A stretch of 64,000 bases of DNA from Polytrichum commune (GCA_950295325.1 OX485808.1:33500527-33564526), one strand, 5' to 3'. Positions 21,552-34,812 are shown, counted from the first letter of the stretch. The notes: generated from the letters alone by a model not told the origin. Numbers and translations: made by a program.

Positions 21552-22559
21552 CATAGAAAGAGGACAAGCTCGTCAACAATGCTATAGATTGCCATTCATC
21601 ATTTACACTTATCTATGCAGGACCAGCTCTTTATTTCAAAACTTTCAAGCTCTTTGAGCTTGTACAAGCATATGCGACATCAACAATCAAATTCAACTCA
21701 AATTTGAGCGACATAAACATTGAAGAATTTCCTCTTCTTCTTCACAACACAACAAGGCATTTCCAAAACCGTCATCCAATTGATACGGATCGTCGGTCTT
21801 TCCACTCACACACTGCCGTTCTCAATCACATACTAATACCAATCAACCCAACAACTAAAGCATCATCACCAAGCCTATCAATCACCAAGGATCGGGATAG
21901 AGATGTGCACTTGCCACTCCCTGCCTCACCATCACCACAAACACAAGGGACTTCTCCACTAATACAACCTCAACCACAACCTGTTGGACAAACTTGTTGT
22001 TTTCACTACATTAGTTCACAATCCATCAAATTATCACGTAATTAAAGGAGGATTATGGTTCATATTGGGGTGCCCTTGGCCTTGATTATATGACGATACT
22101 GGCACTCAAAAGACAATTGATGAGCTGAGACTCCCTACATTAAAATCCATGGTATAGCGAGTGATTACTACTGGACTATGGTAAGTTGTAAGAGAGAGGT
22201 TGTGCAATTGTATGTACCGTACCGAGTGACCTTTGTAATCCACCCTTTTAATTTCACATTACCCTGTAAAAATCCCCCCAAAATCGAGTTTGATGTACGT
22301 TTTGGTACGAAATTCTTACTTAAAATTCATTGTAGCCTAGCAATTATCCTAGTACTGACGCCTAGAACCCCAAATTGACATTTATTTGGCCTTGCATGTG
22401 TGTTTTGTTCAATTAAACCCAAACTCAAAAACCTATCTACACAACTTTTGGTTCTTGTGACTAGATCGATAGTGTGTGGCAAGGGTTTGTCCGCATGTCG
22501 TGCGCATGCTGCCTGGTTTGTCAAATGCTATTATTGTATCCAACTCCCCTTCTATAGGA

Positions 22560-22765
22560 CATAATATTATTCAGATCCATAACAATGTTATGTCAGACTG
22601 ACATTATTCAATAGAATATTCACTGATATTCCCACCTATTATCGAATATTCCCCACATGATATTCCCTGATATTCCTTCATATTGAATGTGGGAGATATC
22701 AAGGACTATCCCGTGAAATGATGTCAATCCCACAAAACATTGTTATGAATATGAATAATGTTATG
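22560..22765. mobile_element. CATAACATT foldback MITE, copy 1
   Basis: The ends CATAATATTATTCAGATCCA and, inverted, CATAACATTATTCATATTCA face each other, followed inwards by AACAATGTT and a TGACATTATT/GATGTCA block. It is 206 bp and can fold back. Copies lie at 52163-52341 and 60920-61074. Confidence 0.75.
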
Positions 22766-25700
22766 GACACAATTTTCGCAATGACTATCTTTTCTTTACT
22801 CCACCTCCATCTAGTCCTCGTCTTTATTCCACACCAACATCTTGGAGTTCTAGACAAACGCCACAACATCCTCCACCCCTTGTTGTTAGCCCAAACTCCA
22901 ACATCCTAGACATCCTCAAAATCTTCCGAAGTCATCTAGGGTGCTCTAGCATTTTCAATGACATTGATCTTGATTCCCTTCCCATATAGTCTTACCAATT
23001 CCTTCCATGGCAATTTAATGGCAATATTATCTTTGACTTGAAGGGTATGTGATAATGCTTTACTACATGGATTGTAGATTGGACGGCCACATTTGGACTG
23101 TTACAAAGACAACCAACATTTGAAATGACCACAATCTCAAATTTCAATATGCAACTTGTGTGGGCCACTTCATTTTCCCGTGAATTCGTGTGTTTTTACG
23201 GGCAATCCATAAATTCTCAATATTTTTAAGGGCAACTCGTAAATTTTTGATATGTTTACGGGCTGCCCGTAAACAAAGATTATTTTATGGGCTACCTGAA
23301 AATAATTCTTTGGAGTTGTGGAATTCATAGTGGGGGTCTGAATATAGACCCTTGTACATGGGTATAGGCTCTTTGCTCATGATCATGATCTAGCGTTGTC
23401 CACTTAACAACTGGTATTGATCTTCTCAAATGAAATAAGAATACAAGATGGCGAGCGTTGTGGGGACGCAATCAAAACAACTTGCCACGCTCCCTATAGC
23501 AAGGAGTGTGGGGAATTTGAAGGAGGAAGTTCAGATCATTGTGGATAACGACAATGATGATTCTCTCTTCATGAAAACACTCTAAACCCTAAACCTTGCC
23601 CAACATAGTTGCCACCTCTAACTCTCGCCTCACAAATCCCTTCCCTGGAATATCACAAAAATATAAGTCATTTGTCGCGATGGACGTTATACAAATTCAA
23701 GATTTCAAGTTTCTTCCACAAGGATTTTACACCCACGTAAATTGCATTCCATGAGTAACTTCATATTGTTGTTGATAATAGAATCCAAACTTGCCCAAAT
23801 GCTAAAACCCTCGAAGTGGGAAAATGGTGTGCAACCCCCCAAATGTGCAGGATGTTTGTGTGGAGCTTGAAATTCACAGTTTTGCAAATTGCCAAGTTCT
23901 CCCTCTTGATATCTCAAAGCTCCCGACGAATTGATCAACGATATTTTAAGGTTTTGCTTCCCACCCTGCCAACTTCGTATAGCAGAGTCCTTGGCAATTA
24001 AGCAATGTGTGCACCAGTTGCACAATAGAATACAATTTCTCTTTGCTGAACTCCCCACGATTAATTGTTTTGCATGTAAAATCATGCATGTCTAATGTAC
24101 TAGTAAAAATATTTAACACATGTTGTTGGAATCTTGCAAGCTTTTTGGGGCGAGTATTGAGCTTCAAATTCTTCCTATACTTAATCAATCCAAGCTTCCT
24201 CACCAACTACCTCCAAACTACAATTATACCTTGAACCCTCCTTCACGTTATTGGAACCAGTCACACTAGTGACCACCAAACCCCTCAAAATTTGAGATCC
24301 AATTTGAGAATGTTGAGGTCGCCTTTTAGTTAGTAGGTTTCCCTAGCCTTTAGACAATGCAACCTACTATTGGCTGGTAAACACAAATCCTATATCTCTA
24401 GAGGATTAGGTTAGCTTTGCAATTCTAGATGTCTTAATTCCTTTGTTTGGGTGATACTATCTCCTAGATATATTATGAACTCCTTTTAAGTATCTTTGGG
24501 TTACATATATAGATGTCTATACTTTTAATGTGGTTCCCCAAAATCTATCCTTTTAAAGACTTTCATAAAATTCCTTATGGAGTTATGTGCCCAAGTTTGT
24601 TCCCCTAAAATCCTAATGTCGAGGTATAGTGTTTATTTTGGTATTTGAGCATTGTATGACGTACTACTTTTGATTTCCAACATAAATGTTTATGACTATC
24701 TCCTAATGAGGTCAAATGTTTAACTCTCATCCCCGATTCATATTACTTAGGATCTCAAATTCTTCTTATAAACTTATCGTTCATTATTGAGGGTATGTTT
24801 ATTGATCTCGAACGTTTCTTGATTGGTATGTTTGCCACTTATAAGGGGAAATCTTAGGTTAGCACTCAAACGTGATGTGATGAGTAATTTGACCTTCTTG
24901 ATGGTCTTCGATATGATTCACTTTGGGGTTTCCCTTCCGAATGACGATCTTCCCTTGTATCAATAAGACCTTATATGCTTTGGGACTTCGGTAATTATTC
25001 TAACCATACCTCTTTGAATCATTATGTGAACATACCATGATGATTAACCGAGGTAATTGAGCCTCGTGATTGATTGCAAGTGCACTTTTGTTTTACTCAA
25101 ATTCCGAACATCAAAGCTTTGAATTTACAAAATCAAAAGTTCTTTATTTGGTCAAGGATCTACTTTATTGATCCGGTTGATGAAGTCTTCATGCAATCTC
25201 TCTTAATTGACCTGATTGATCAATTCTTTGTATCCTCTCTTTTGTAATTGACCCGGTCGATCAATTTTCCTTTTATGTTTCAATCGTCTCACAAAGTAAT
25301 TTTCTCTCTCAAGTACACGATGGAGGTAACACTTTGCTTTTTGCTTTATTTCTTTGAGTTTTCAAGTTGTCTCACTTTGAACCCTAGTTGGTCCTCAATT
25401 TCTTGAAGTACATTTGAGCCTCAACGTGCTTTAAGTAACTCAATTTTTGAAGTGCTCCGCAATTTGCCTTCACCTTAAAAAAATGCCTTAAGCTTTGAAA
25501 TTGCTTAGCAAGTTTTCAAGTTACAAATTGCCACAAGTTTCAAATTGCCTTAAATCTCAAATTGTCTCATTTTGACACTTCACGTAAATTGATTTAGGGC
25601 CGAATGAAGTGCAATAGGGTCTTTAAGTTCCTCTTGTATATAATATGCAAAATCTTAAAATAACATTGTTATTCCATAATCCTTGAATTTTTAAAATATT

Positions 25701-26014
25701 AGATTGTATGTACAATCAAGACATTTTTAGCACACACATATCTATTATTTGAATTGAAATCTAAATATTTTCTAGTATTTGTTTTCCTCGAACATGTGTT
25801 AGTTTGAGTATTTTCTACTAACTACCTTTTAGAGTCTAGGGGTCTTCAAAAAGTTCTAAGTATGGGGTCTTGGTTCGTTGGTTGAAGACCGGGGTCTTGG
25901 TTCCCTTCAAACTCCTCCCCCACGTTCCTGAGACGATCGGGTGTTCCCATGGCCTTTAAGCTCCCTTCAACATTCCCTTCAAGGGAACCTCATCTCTCCT
26001 GCGGATGCTCATGT
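22766..26014. other. Intergenic DNA, no gene recognised
   Basis: Contents: a perfect short palindrome at 23254-23274, and a degenerate tandem of about 50 bp x 3 at 25145-25275 built on TTGATCxATT blocks. Positions 25440-25575 repeat CAAATTGCC. ORFs at 23705-24234 on both strands show no domain. A TGGTATTGATC sequence at 23412 followed by a short open frame resembles a retroelement primer site but is too weak to call. Confidence 0.45.
23254..23274. repeat. Perfect 10-bp-arm palindrome
   Basis: GTTTACGGGC, a central T, then GCCCGTAAAC. Similar TTACGGGCAA/TAAGGGCAAC blocks occur at about 23195-23245, so it may be the core of a decayed inverted-repeat element. Confidence 0.6.
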
Positions 26015-26383
26015 AAGTGTTCAGGATTGAAGTCTTCAATGCCCTTCAAACGCGATTTGGCCCTTCAAAATATACCTCTCTCAAAACAACCCCAAACTGA
26101 AAATGAAGACGTCATTTGAAGCCCTCAATATAATATGCCCACCACAAGAACCAACAAGTGTAGGGCATTGTTAGTACAAGAAATGAAGTTAGATGGTTGA
26201 TTCTTAATTCTTCACATTGTACCGGAAACATGTACCATAAAATTCATGCACAAGTTTAACATGAGTTTTGTATTTCATTTCTATATTCTTGGATTGACGT
26301 CTTGGATTTGAAGCAACCCTTCAACTGAAAGGCTGAAATTCGATAGCCCTTCAAAATAATGAGGGCTTCAATCTTGAACATTG
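26015..26383. mobile_element. Non-autonomous hAT element, perfect 8-bp target duplication
   Basis: GCTCATGT flanks both sides exactly (26007-26014 and 26384-26391). The terminal repeats are AAGTGTTCAGGATTGAAG and, inverted, CAATGTTCAAGATTGAAG. The subterminal regions are rich in CCCTTCAA/TTGAAGGG. The interior (TTCATTTCTATATTCTTGGA) matches, in reverse, the flank of the transposase fragment in 36787-37881, so this is a deletion derivative of the same family. ORFs here (26351-26664) are incidental. Confidence 0.88.
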
Positions 26384-27016
26384 GCTCATGTTCCTCCTCG
26401 TCTTCTCCTTGGTGTTCATCGTGGTCTTCAACAACTCCTTTTCAATTCCTCCTTGCAATCTTCTTTGTGTCGGTCTTGTTGATTCACGCTTGCTTCCAAC
26501 CTCCATTGTGTGGTGGCCATATACAAAGAAGTACAGACACGGAGTGCCATGCAAGGGTAAGAGTTGTTGACTTCTTTGGTGGTTTGCATTAATAGCAGAG
26601 CCCATAATATAGGGAGAGAAATATACATGACGATAAGGAATGAGATTTGAACTGATGAGAGCATCCGTTCCCTAGGGTTTCGGGATCGCAGAGAGTGAGT
26701 GACATTAATTACAAAGGTTGATGTTACGGAGTTTAGGGTGTAAGTTAGTTACTGCAAGCCAATTATTCAACTTCTTTTCCACACTTGGATATTTTGTCCT
26801 GTACACACGTGGTGGTCTGTGGCAGGCATCTAGAAATTTGAGCTTGTGGGGCTCGAGGGACATGCAATTGCAAGCACATCTTCTGCAGTAATTGATGTTG
26901 GCAGTAAACTTGAAGAACTCGTCATTCGTGTTGGAATTAATCCAATCATTTGTTGGGAAGTCAAATAATTAAGTTAGAGGTGAGCAGTAGCATACCTCGT
27001 ATCTACATGGTCGAGG

Positions 27017-28160
27017 AGAACTGGCAGTTATTAGTTACAGATGAACCGGTTGAAGTTCAAGACTGCAGGAGAATTACCGATCATTTTAGAGGAATTTATA
27101 GAATATACTCCAATTTAATGAAGGAAAACCGGAGGATGTCAACATGGAAACCGGTTGGACTTGCAAACACTCGGATCTCAACCGATGATTATGCCCAAAC
27201 AATCTCCACGACCACTGCCTCATATAATTCAAGTATGATCCTTCAAGTTAATGAATGGGGAGAAACTGACCGCTACAGTAACTTAGTTACAGATGAGCCG
27301 GTTGAAGTTCATGACATCAGGAAAATTTACCGATCGTTTACAGGGAATAGATGGCATCTGTGTCAATTTAATAAAGAAATGCTGGAAGATTATAACATGG
27401 AACCAGTTGGACTTGGAAACACGTGAATCTTGACTGGTTATGCCCAAAAATCTCCCTGGACACTGTTTCAAGTGGAGCAAGCACCCTCCTGCAACACTTG
27501 AACTCGATAAACGAAAACATTATATATGTACGTCCATCAATTGCGTGTGAAGCACATTTACTGGATTTTTATTTCTCAGAGCGAAAGTACCCGATTCGGT
27601 GATGGATGTAAGTCTAGTTAAACCCTCGGCTTGATCCTCACTGCAAACTCGGCATATGTGTCGGTGAATGTTTCACCAAGGATTGTCGCGACTCACGCCT
27701 GCAAGTGTTTTGATTTTCTCATGAAATCATGTCCTTGTTCTTTAAAAAGACTGCAATGCCTTCAAACGAGCGTCGCACTTGGGTTCTCCTTCATAGTATC
27801 GATTCGCATGTGTTCAGATCATTATCATGATTGAATCTGTTCATGCGAAGGGATCAAGTTCAGTCTCCCAAGTTTATTAAGACCAGACGTGTGTGACATT
27901 TCTAATCATTTTCTTCGAGTCTCATCATGAATCGGTGTCTGTGGAGATTTTTGGGCATAATTGGTCCAGATCCTGGTGTTTCCAAGATGAACCGGTTCCA
28001 TGTTGACATCTTTTGGCGTTTCTTTATTAAATGCAAGAATATTCGGTTGATTCCTCTAACTCAATATGGAATTTCTCTGAAGCCGTGAATTTGGATTAAT
28101 CGTTTCTCAAACTCAACCGGTTCATCTGTAACTAGCGGTCGGTTCAGCCTGTTCATTGTC
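27017..28160. repeat. AACCGGTT-family cluster: two direct copies and one inverted copy
   Basis: Copies lie at 27017-27210 and 27259-27465 (forward) and at 27935-28160 (reverse). Shared blocks are TTAGTTACAGATGAACCGGT, ATGTCAACATG and TATGCCCAAA. The outer copies form an inverted repeat of about 200 bp per arm, 1.14 kb across, and could be the ends of a transposon with long terminal inverted repeats. The 158-codon ORF at 26950-27426 is internally duplicated only because it spans the two direct copies. Confidence 0.6.
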
Positions 28161-31014
28161 ACGAATTGTAGATACTAGACTAGAGCTTTGTGTTGAGGCT
28201 CTGATCCAAAGTCTGCATTAAACTCTTTTTGTGGAGTCCCTACTAGTGTTGATCTGGTATATGCATAGGTGAATGCATGCGTATCAACAATCAACATCAA
28301 TAATTGCACCAATGGACTTACTTGTGGGTACCAAAATCGTGATATCAATCAAATATTGATTTGGTGGTTATGTCAAGGTGAGGGAATATTTGCATAGATT
28401 CCAAAGTTATCATATGCGTCAACGCCATTCTAAACCACATTGATACAAGGACAAAATTGCACATGTATGAAGATTTTGGTATGGTGTATATTGATCTGAG
28501 TGGTAACGAAAATAAAAATATTGTCAAAATACATCTACCCAAACCCTATTGACACCAAAAACTGTGAAATCCTCATTATAGATACCCGAATGGTATTCAA
28601 AACGGGTGACAATACCAAACCAACTTTGGTACATACACTGTTATTTCTTAATCGCATCCTTCGTCAAGCAAATACCAACACATGTATGAACCCAAATATG
28701 TACTTTCTTGATAGTTTTGTGACAATAATGACAACATAACATTACTCAACGACGTGGGCCCTTAGAATATAACAATGGGATGTTGAGAGCTCAATTTGAA
28801 TCTTAGTCTTCCTACGCAACTTTCCGAGCATCCAATAGTTATATTCCTGAAGGCTCACACAACGAGAATTGAACGATGAGTAATGTTATCAAAGAAAATT
28901 GTAGGGATAGGTATATATTTGTCTTTAGTTCAAAGACATTTTTAGTTGTTTGTTGCCAATTTATACTCCTTTATAAACATGTGTCGTGGAATCTGCAAAG
29001 AAGTCGATTCACAATTTGTGAGTTACACCGACTTTTGATGAGTTTCTTTGAGAACAAACTTTATTCGAGTTAGTAGGCTTGCAAGCATCGCAGTGCATTG
29101 ACTACACCATGTCTCCATTTAGTACCATGTATGCTTCAGTTTGAGTAGGGAGTATCATTTTATTTTGTCCCCTCAAAGAATGGAAGTGTTTGATCCTCTT
29201 TCTAAGCATTATTACTGAAGGAAAAATACTTGCACGTCCACCATATGAGTTCTAAGCAATCATCTTGTGTCGGTGAAAGAAACTTACACATCAACCACAA
29301 TGGTAGATTTATAGATTTATGAGTGACAAAAGATGTTGGACAATTACTTAGGACTCATATGATTGTAGTGGCGGTGTCACAGTCGTTGTTGAATTGGACC
29401 AAGAATTGTCTCTTGTGGTTACCGATTGCAAATCACATTAATGATTGTTCATGTCAAGTTTCAAATCTGGAGTTGAGATCATGTGAAAGTTGTAAGAGGT
29501 CAAAGTGATGAAGATTCTATGTCTCTTCAAACGATCACATAGACCATCCTAATCTACCTAGAATGGTGTCTACATTCTAAGAATCATGAATCGAGGTTGT
29601 ATGTATCTATGTCTGGGTAGAACTGACAGTTAGGTACAAATGAACCGGTTGAGTTTGTGAAATAATTGGGTGAAGTTCGAGACTTCAGGAGAATTACATA
29701 TCATTTTAAAGGAATCTATATAATATACCTCAAATGAATAAAGCAAAACAGGAAGATGTCAACATGTAACCGGTTGAATTTAAAATCACTAGGATCTTGA
29801 CCGACTATGCCCAAAAACTTCCTAGGCACTGGTACGTATCAACATGTAATCAAATCTCATCATAGGTCATGTCTTTTTGTTGTCCATTCTTGACCTTTAC
29901 AAGCCCTACCATATACCACTCAAAACATAGAGCCACACACCTTATAAGTGTCTTATAACAATTGTGGATGTCATGGTTTAATAAAGTTGTCACAACCCTT
30001 TGGACGCAAAATTATCATAAAGAAACAATAAAATGTTGGAAACACACAGAATATGACCCATAAATTACCGCAATCAAAATCAAAGGATGGAGAATCATCG
30101 TCATCACCGCAAGAGTCAGAGGCACCATACATAAGATGTCCATATAACAACCAAAGAGATTACGCCCCCTCCCCCCACCCCACACACACACACACACATC
30201 AAAACATTAACAAAAAAAAATCACCTAACCTAATGAAAACCTAGGCTACTTTAGAAAATTCACATAGATTAGATGAACTAACCCAATAGAACCCACCTCT
30301 CACAAAGGAGTCAGTAAACTTTAGAGTGTTACCCTGCTCACCCACATACATTCTAAGATGAGCAAACTCATATTAGCATCAGTGTAAATTAACCAACATT
30401 CACCTTTTTTTAATTTCTTATTGATGCGTGACTTGATTACATGATGTTTTGAGTTTGTTTTGCAAAATGGCACCATGACATACTATTACAAAACAAAAGT
30501 GGTAAACAAGAATAGTACTAATTGGTATAATTTTAGCATAATTATTCCTACATTACACCACCCTTTGGAAATTTTGTGATACTAGATCAAACACCAAATA
30601 TTTGACCAAGTCAAAAATGAGCTTCGTAATAACTAAGCAACAAGCCCCCCCCCCCTCTTGGTCATGTACGATCCGTCACATGCACTAGCCTATACTTATG
30701 TTACGTAGTCCAACTAGGCTAATCCGACCAGTCAATGGTGGTCAACATGCCACGTCACCACCAAGACTTGATTACTCAGCACGTCTATTGAAGCCGGGTG
30801 GCACGATGACGTGACCCCAAAAACAAACAATTACAAGAAAATAAGGAGAAATATAAATGTTTGTGGGCCCAAAGGTAGATGATGATGCTATGAATGACGA
30901 AACACGTGCTTGATCCACATCATAAGGCACTTTAAAATATGCTACATATAATAAAGGGCTTGGGCTTCGTGGTGGCTTTGTATGTAAACTCATCCCATGG
31001 TGGATGAAGGGACT
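28161..31014. other. Intergenic DNA, no gene recognised
   Basis: Contains an AACCGGTT-family copy at 29619-29832 (forward) and a (CA)9 run at 30181-30198 next to a C-rich tract. Small ORFs (28500-29508, 30015-30244, 30772-30993) have no recognisable domain. Confidence 0.5.
29619..29832 (+). repeat. AACCGGTT-family repeat (forward copy)
   Basis: Starts AACTGACAGTTAGGTACAAA, carries GAACCGGTTGAG and AACCGGTTGAAT boxes near its ends, and closes with TATGCCCAAAAACTTCC. Interrupted by small insertions relative to the 27-kb copies. Confidence 0.55.
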
Positions 31015-31220
31015 CTACACTAGATATTTTATTTAAGTGTTACATACTATTTTGAATAAGGAATTTTTACTATTATTTATTGTATATCTCATTCTTTTTA
31101 CCAACAAATGTCATGTTGGTTGTTTGGAGATTATAAAACATTAGCACCTTTACTTGGTAAAAAAGTACATCAGTAGTAAAATGATATAGTAAGTGACATT
31201 AAATATCATATTTAGTGTAG
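31015..31220. mobile_element. CTACAC-ended MITE (TTACTATTT subfamily)
   Basis: The left end CTACACTAGATATTTTATTT and the inverted right end CTACACTAAATATGATATTT are both followed inwards by AAGTG/AATGT and TTACATACTATTTTG/TCACTTACTATATCA. 206 bp, no coding capacity. A second decayed copy may lie at about 31280-31450. Confidence 0.7.
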
Positions 31221-32329
31221 TGAAAGAAGTTCCTTACAAGTTGCGGGTTGACTCATTACAACCGGAAACCACTAGACTACATTATTTTGTATAATTAGTG
31301 TGGTTATCATTTAATGTTACACATTGCTATAACATATGACTGAGAATATGATATAACTTAGTTGGTAAAAAAAAAATTAATGTTAGTTTTAAAAAAAGCT
31401 ATAGCAACATGTTACTCCGAATGGTAACCTACACTAATCAAACCAAATAGTGCAGTTTGGGGGTCTATGATGCCAATTCTAGTTTTCAATTGTATAGAAA
31501 TACTAATTGCTATGTTCACCTCATGGATAAGAGTCTCTAAATTCTAGCATAATGAATTGTTTGAGAGACATAGAAATAAAATGCTTTCCCAATATTACTT
31601 CGACCACTTGATGACATTTAAAGAATTGGTGACAAGAGGACATGGCAACTATGACCCTTACTTGGCACACATCAAGGCAAGACATGATTGGAGGCGAAAG
31701 ATAGTTGTGCAATGTGAGGCGCTTGGAGATTGATGCTATGAATGTCAAATTATTCTATGTGATCTTAACCATGACATGGTGTAAGAAAAGAAAAGAAAAA
31801 ATACCAGTCAAATTCTTAACTTGGCATGAATGTGAGCTCGTTAACCTCGTACTTATCATGAGGCGGTGTATGCTAAGGTATGTGGACCTTATGCCATCAC
31901 TCTTCTTAATTGAACACCTATGTTTGAGCGGTGTGTTGCAGGGCTTGCAGTTCAAGGACATGTGCTCAAAATATATTAACAACTCTTTATAGATTCAATT
32001 TGAAGAGCCTATGTCATCGTTAAAAAAGATTGTGAATTTCACTTTTACATCTTGTACCTTGCATCTTAACTCCGATACAAAAAATTGACATGACAATCTT
32101 CATGGTTTTACAATTGATGACCGGATGATACATTTCCCAATCTGATCCAACAAAGAGAGGTAATTATCACATGCGAGCATACCTCTTATTCATCCAACAT
32201 AAAAAACCCTAAAATAGTATGTACCTCAAAGGTTACTTTTTGTGTTGACTTGACACCGGAACTAGAATCAATCTACACCATTGTGATATTTAGTGTCACA
32301 TACACTATTTGCAAGGGGGAATTGATTAA

Positions 32330-32640
32330 AGAGAACAACCAATTATGTTACGACATTTAGTGTAGCACATTGGGATACTTGAGATGATGGTTTTTCATTT
32401 AAGTGTCATGCAAGTGGAAGATATAACTGAGCATACTAATGCTAAGTGTCATTTATGTACACTTTAGACAACTTATAGAATTTTGTGTAACATAGGCATA
32501 CACCTCATAGCTTTACCAAACATATCAATTCTAATATATTAGTTAGCGCACTTGAAAGCCAAGTGTCATAAGATGACACTTATGATAGAGTTGTTGATCA
32601 TTAGTGTAACCTAATATATGCCTCAAATAGGTCAAATGAC
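32330..32640 (-). repeat. GACACTTGGCATTAG family, copy 1 (reverse)
   Basis: Reverse copy of the repeat at 35155-35525 and 39530-39815. Shared blocks include TTAGTGTxACCT, GACACTTGG, AAGTGCGCT, TGCCTATGTTACA and GCATTAGTATGCTCA in the same order when reversed. Confidence 0.5.
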
Positions 32641-33607
32641 TCTATTACACATGTGACAATAAATACCATGAACAAATGTAATCGAGATCATTTGAGATTA
32701 ATCATCCACAAATCTACAGAGGCCCAAATGTTTATGTTGATTGGATGAAATATACGCTTATATGCTATAATTCCCTCTCTCCCAATCCAATGGCCAAAAT
32801 TGTTTGTTGAGTTGAAAGTGCCCATGATAGGGCCACATACCTTTCTCATATATCATTCCAACTTTCTAACTTGGGATGTTTCTATTTAACTTACACCATC
32901 ATAGCACAAAAGATAACTTACAACAAACGCAAGAAACTCTACCGTGGCAAGAATGGGGGAATTTCGAAGCACATGTTTAGGGTGAAGATTCACGGCAACT
33001 ACACTAAATTTTTAAGTTAGTGCAGGCCACACTCTCATGCCACATCACCGACCCACAAAAATGAGCATTAAGGGCTACTTTACACTAGAGCTCGAGGACC
33101 CTTGAGATGTGATATACAAATTATGTGATTAGTCAAGAAGTCCAAGTTTACACTAGAGCACGAGGGCTTGGGGGCTTGGGGGAACAAAGAGATTTGAATA
33201 GTTGGAAATCATGCATGGCACCAAGTGGATAATGTTTCATGGTCTACCGGATGTTGCGTTTGACCCATCAAGAAGAGGTGGGTTTCACGCAAAACTACAG
33301 GCCATGCAAGCAATGAAATTGTCATTGGCTCCTAGCAATATTATATTTCCATGGTGGGTCCCATACTGCCTACTCTTTTGAATTTTCCATGTTGGTCAAG
33401 ATGGTCCACTTTCACTTTTACACTAAGCTTGTGGGCCCATCAATAGCAAAATTAGATTTATGTTTCCTAGCATACAACATTTGGATGATTTTCCAAAGAC
33501 CCTTAGATTTACATGCACATAGACTTCTTGGTCTATGTGTAAAGCGGCCCTAAGACGAATCACTTTGTGCCCAATAAAATCACATGACTCACTAATTATG
33601 AGCCACA

Positions 33608-33613
<6 letters not shown>

Positions 33614-33653
<40 letters not shown>
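33614..33653. repeat. (GA)20 microsatellite
   Basis: Forty bases of uninterrupted GA. Confidence 0.97.
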
Positions 33654-33655
<2 letters not shown>

Positions 33656-34191
33656 CTAGTGTTGGTGTGAATAATAGACCCTTCACCTTCATCATAGCCA
33701 TGAGCTCAGACACAATAAGCATAGACTATTGTGAGTCACTAAATGACAACAAGTGGCATACACAATGTGGCCCCAAGTGGCACTAACACTTGTATATTTG
33801 TACATAAATTAGTAATTTGTAACAAGACAATACGTCAGTTTTAATAGGTTTAATTGTTAATGTGGGTTTACTTTATTCATGGGTCCTCGGAATTGAATCC
33901 TATGGCTAAGTAATGTTATGTGGGCTACATGCACAATCTAGTTTTGCTAAGAACCTCACACTAATTGTGGCTTTCATGTCCTATAAGAAGTACACTAAAA
34001 AAATCCTAATACTGTGGGCCACATTAATGTTCAGCCCGCACTAAATTTGTAGTAAAAAATTTAGTGTGGAGCACATTAATTTTTATTCTGGAAAATTATT
34101 TGGGTGATTCTTTTATTTTGTGTTACTTTAGTCCTATAGCTAATATTCAATGTGTTGGTGGATATTTTCATGAAGACTTACGGGAAGACGT

Positions 34192-34812
34192 GGGGTCTTG
34201 GACCCCACATTAACTCCACCTTGCTTAAAAATTAGTGTGGGCCACAATAATTATTTTCATGCTAAGATTCCAGTCACACTAATAGAACTATTTAGTGTAG
34301 CATGACAAAATGAGAAACAAATATCTAAATGGCAAGAATCTAAGGGCCACTTCACACACAAGCCAAGTGCCGTGACCATGTAAATGTGAGGGCCCTTGAC
34401 TCTCATCCAAAGGTTGTAACAATTGTCAAAACTCTTCAACTCCAACAAGGTTTGCCTAGATTTGTGTCAAGCCTACCTTTTGCAGGTTGGCTTGACGCAA
34501 ATTCCAATAAACCATGAAACACCATCCATAAAATTCTGCCATGTAGGAACCCATATAGACTTTCCATCCATGCTAATTTCTTTGAGCCCTTAGGCCTTCA
34601 CCTTCGAGCGTGAAGTGAACTTGGACAGTCTCAACCATTTAGTCTAATGAGAGATCTTAGAATGGAATGGTCACGAACCTTCAGTCTCGTGACCCCATCT
34701 TGACTAAAAAATTAGTGTATACCACGATGCTTTTCCACCCACACTAATAGGATCATTTAGTGTAGCATGGTACAATGAGGAAAAAGTATCCTAATAACAA
34801 GCATCTAATATG
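34192..34812 (+). repeat. Direct repeats flanking a MITE
   Basis: 34192-34341 and 34691-34812 are diverged direct copies: GACCCCA, then AAAATTAGTGT, CACACTAATA, TTTAGTGTAGCATG and CAAGxATCTA, all in order. Between them lies the MITE of 34342-34690. This looks like a tandem duplication that carried the MITE, or a short retroelement-like repeat pair. Confidence 0.5.
34342..34696 (+). mobile_element. GGCCACTTCACAC-family MITE, truncated at its 3' end
   Basis: Starts AAGGGCCACTTCACACACAA and follows the family (GTGACCATG, GAAACACCATCC, GTGAAGTGAACTTGGACAGT). It stops at CAGTCTCGTG, where the last bases of the terminal repeat should lie and where the second flanking direct repeat begins. Confidence 0.65.

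Larger units (their letters stand above)
20334..22559. other. Intergenic DNA, no gene recognised
   Basis: Contains two microsatellites (listed separately) and scattered TTTAGTGT/ACACTAAA motifs from decayed MITEs (about 20960-21010, 21290-21310). An ORF of 113 codons at 21704-22045 (Pro/Gln/Ser-rich, ending in a PQPQP segment) has no recognisable domain and is not called. Confidence 0.5.

Noticed and set aside
21704..22045. 113-codon Pro/Ser/Gln-rich ORF
   Set aside because: Composition follows C/A-rich local sequence; no domain, no supporting context.
23405..23590. TGGTATTGATC followed by an open frame starting MASVVGTQSK, suggesting an LTR retrotransposon primer site and gag
   Set aside because: Only six bases match the methionine-initiator primer site well. 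No LTR pair, no gag, protease or reverse-transcriptase motif was found nearby.
23575..23600. Telomere-like CTAAACCCTAAACC
   Set aside because: Only two short units in an internal position; no array.
26950..27426. 158-codon ORF with an internal duplication, resembling a repeated-domain protein
   Set aside because: The duplication is of a dispersed DNA repeat (AACCGGTT family) that also occurs at four other places in both orientations with stops. No protein motif.
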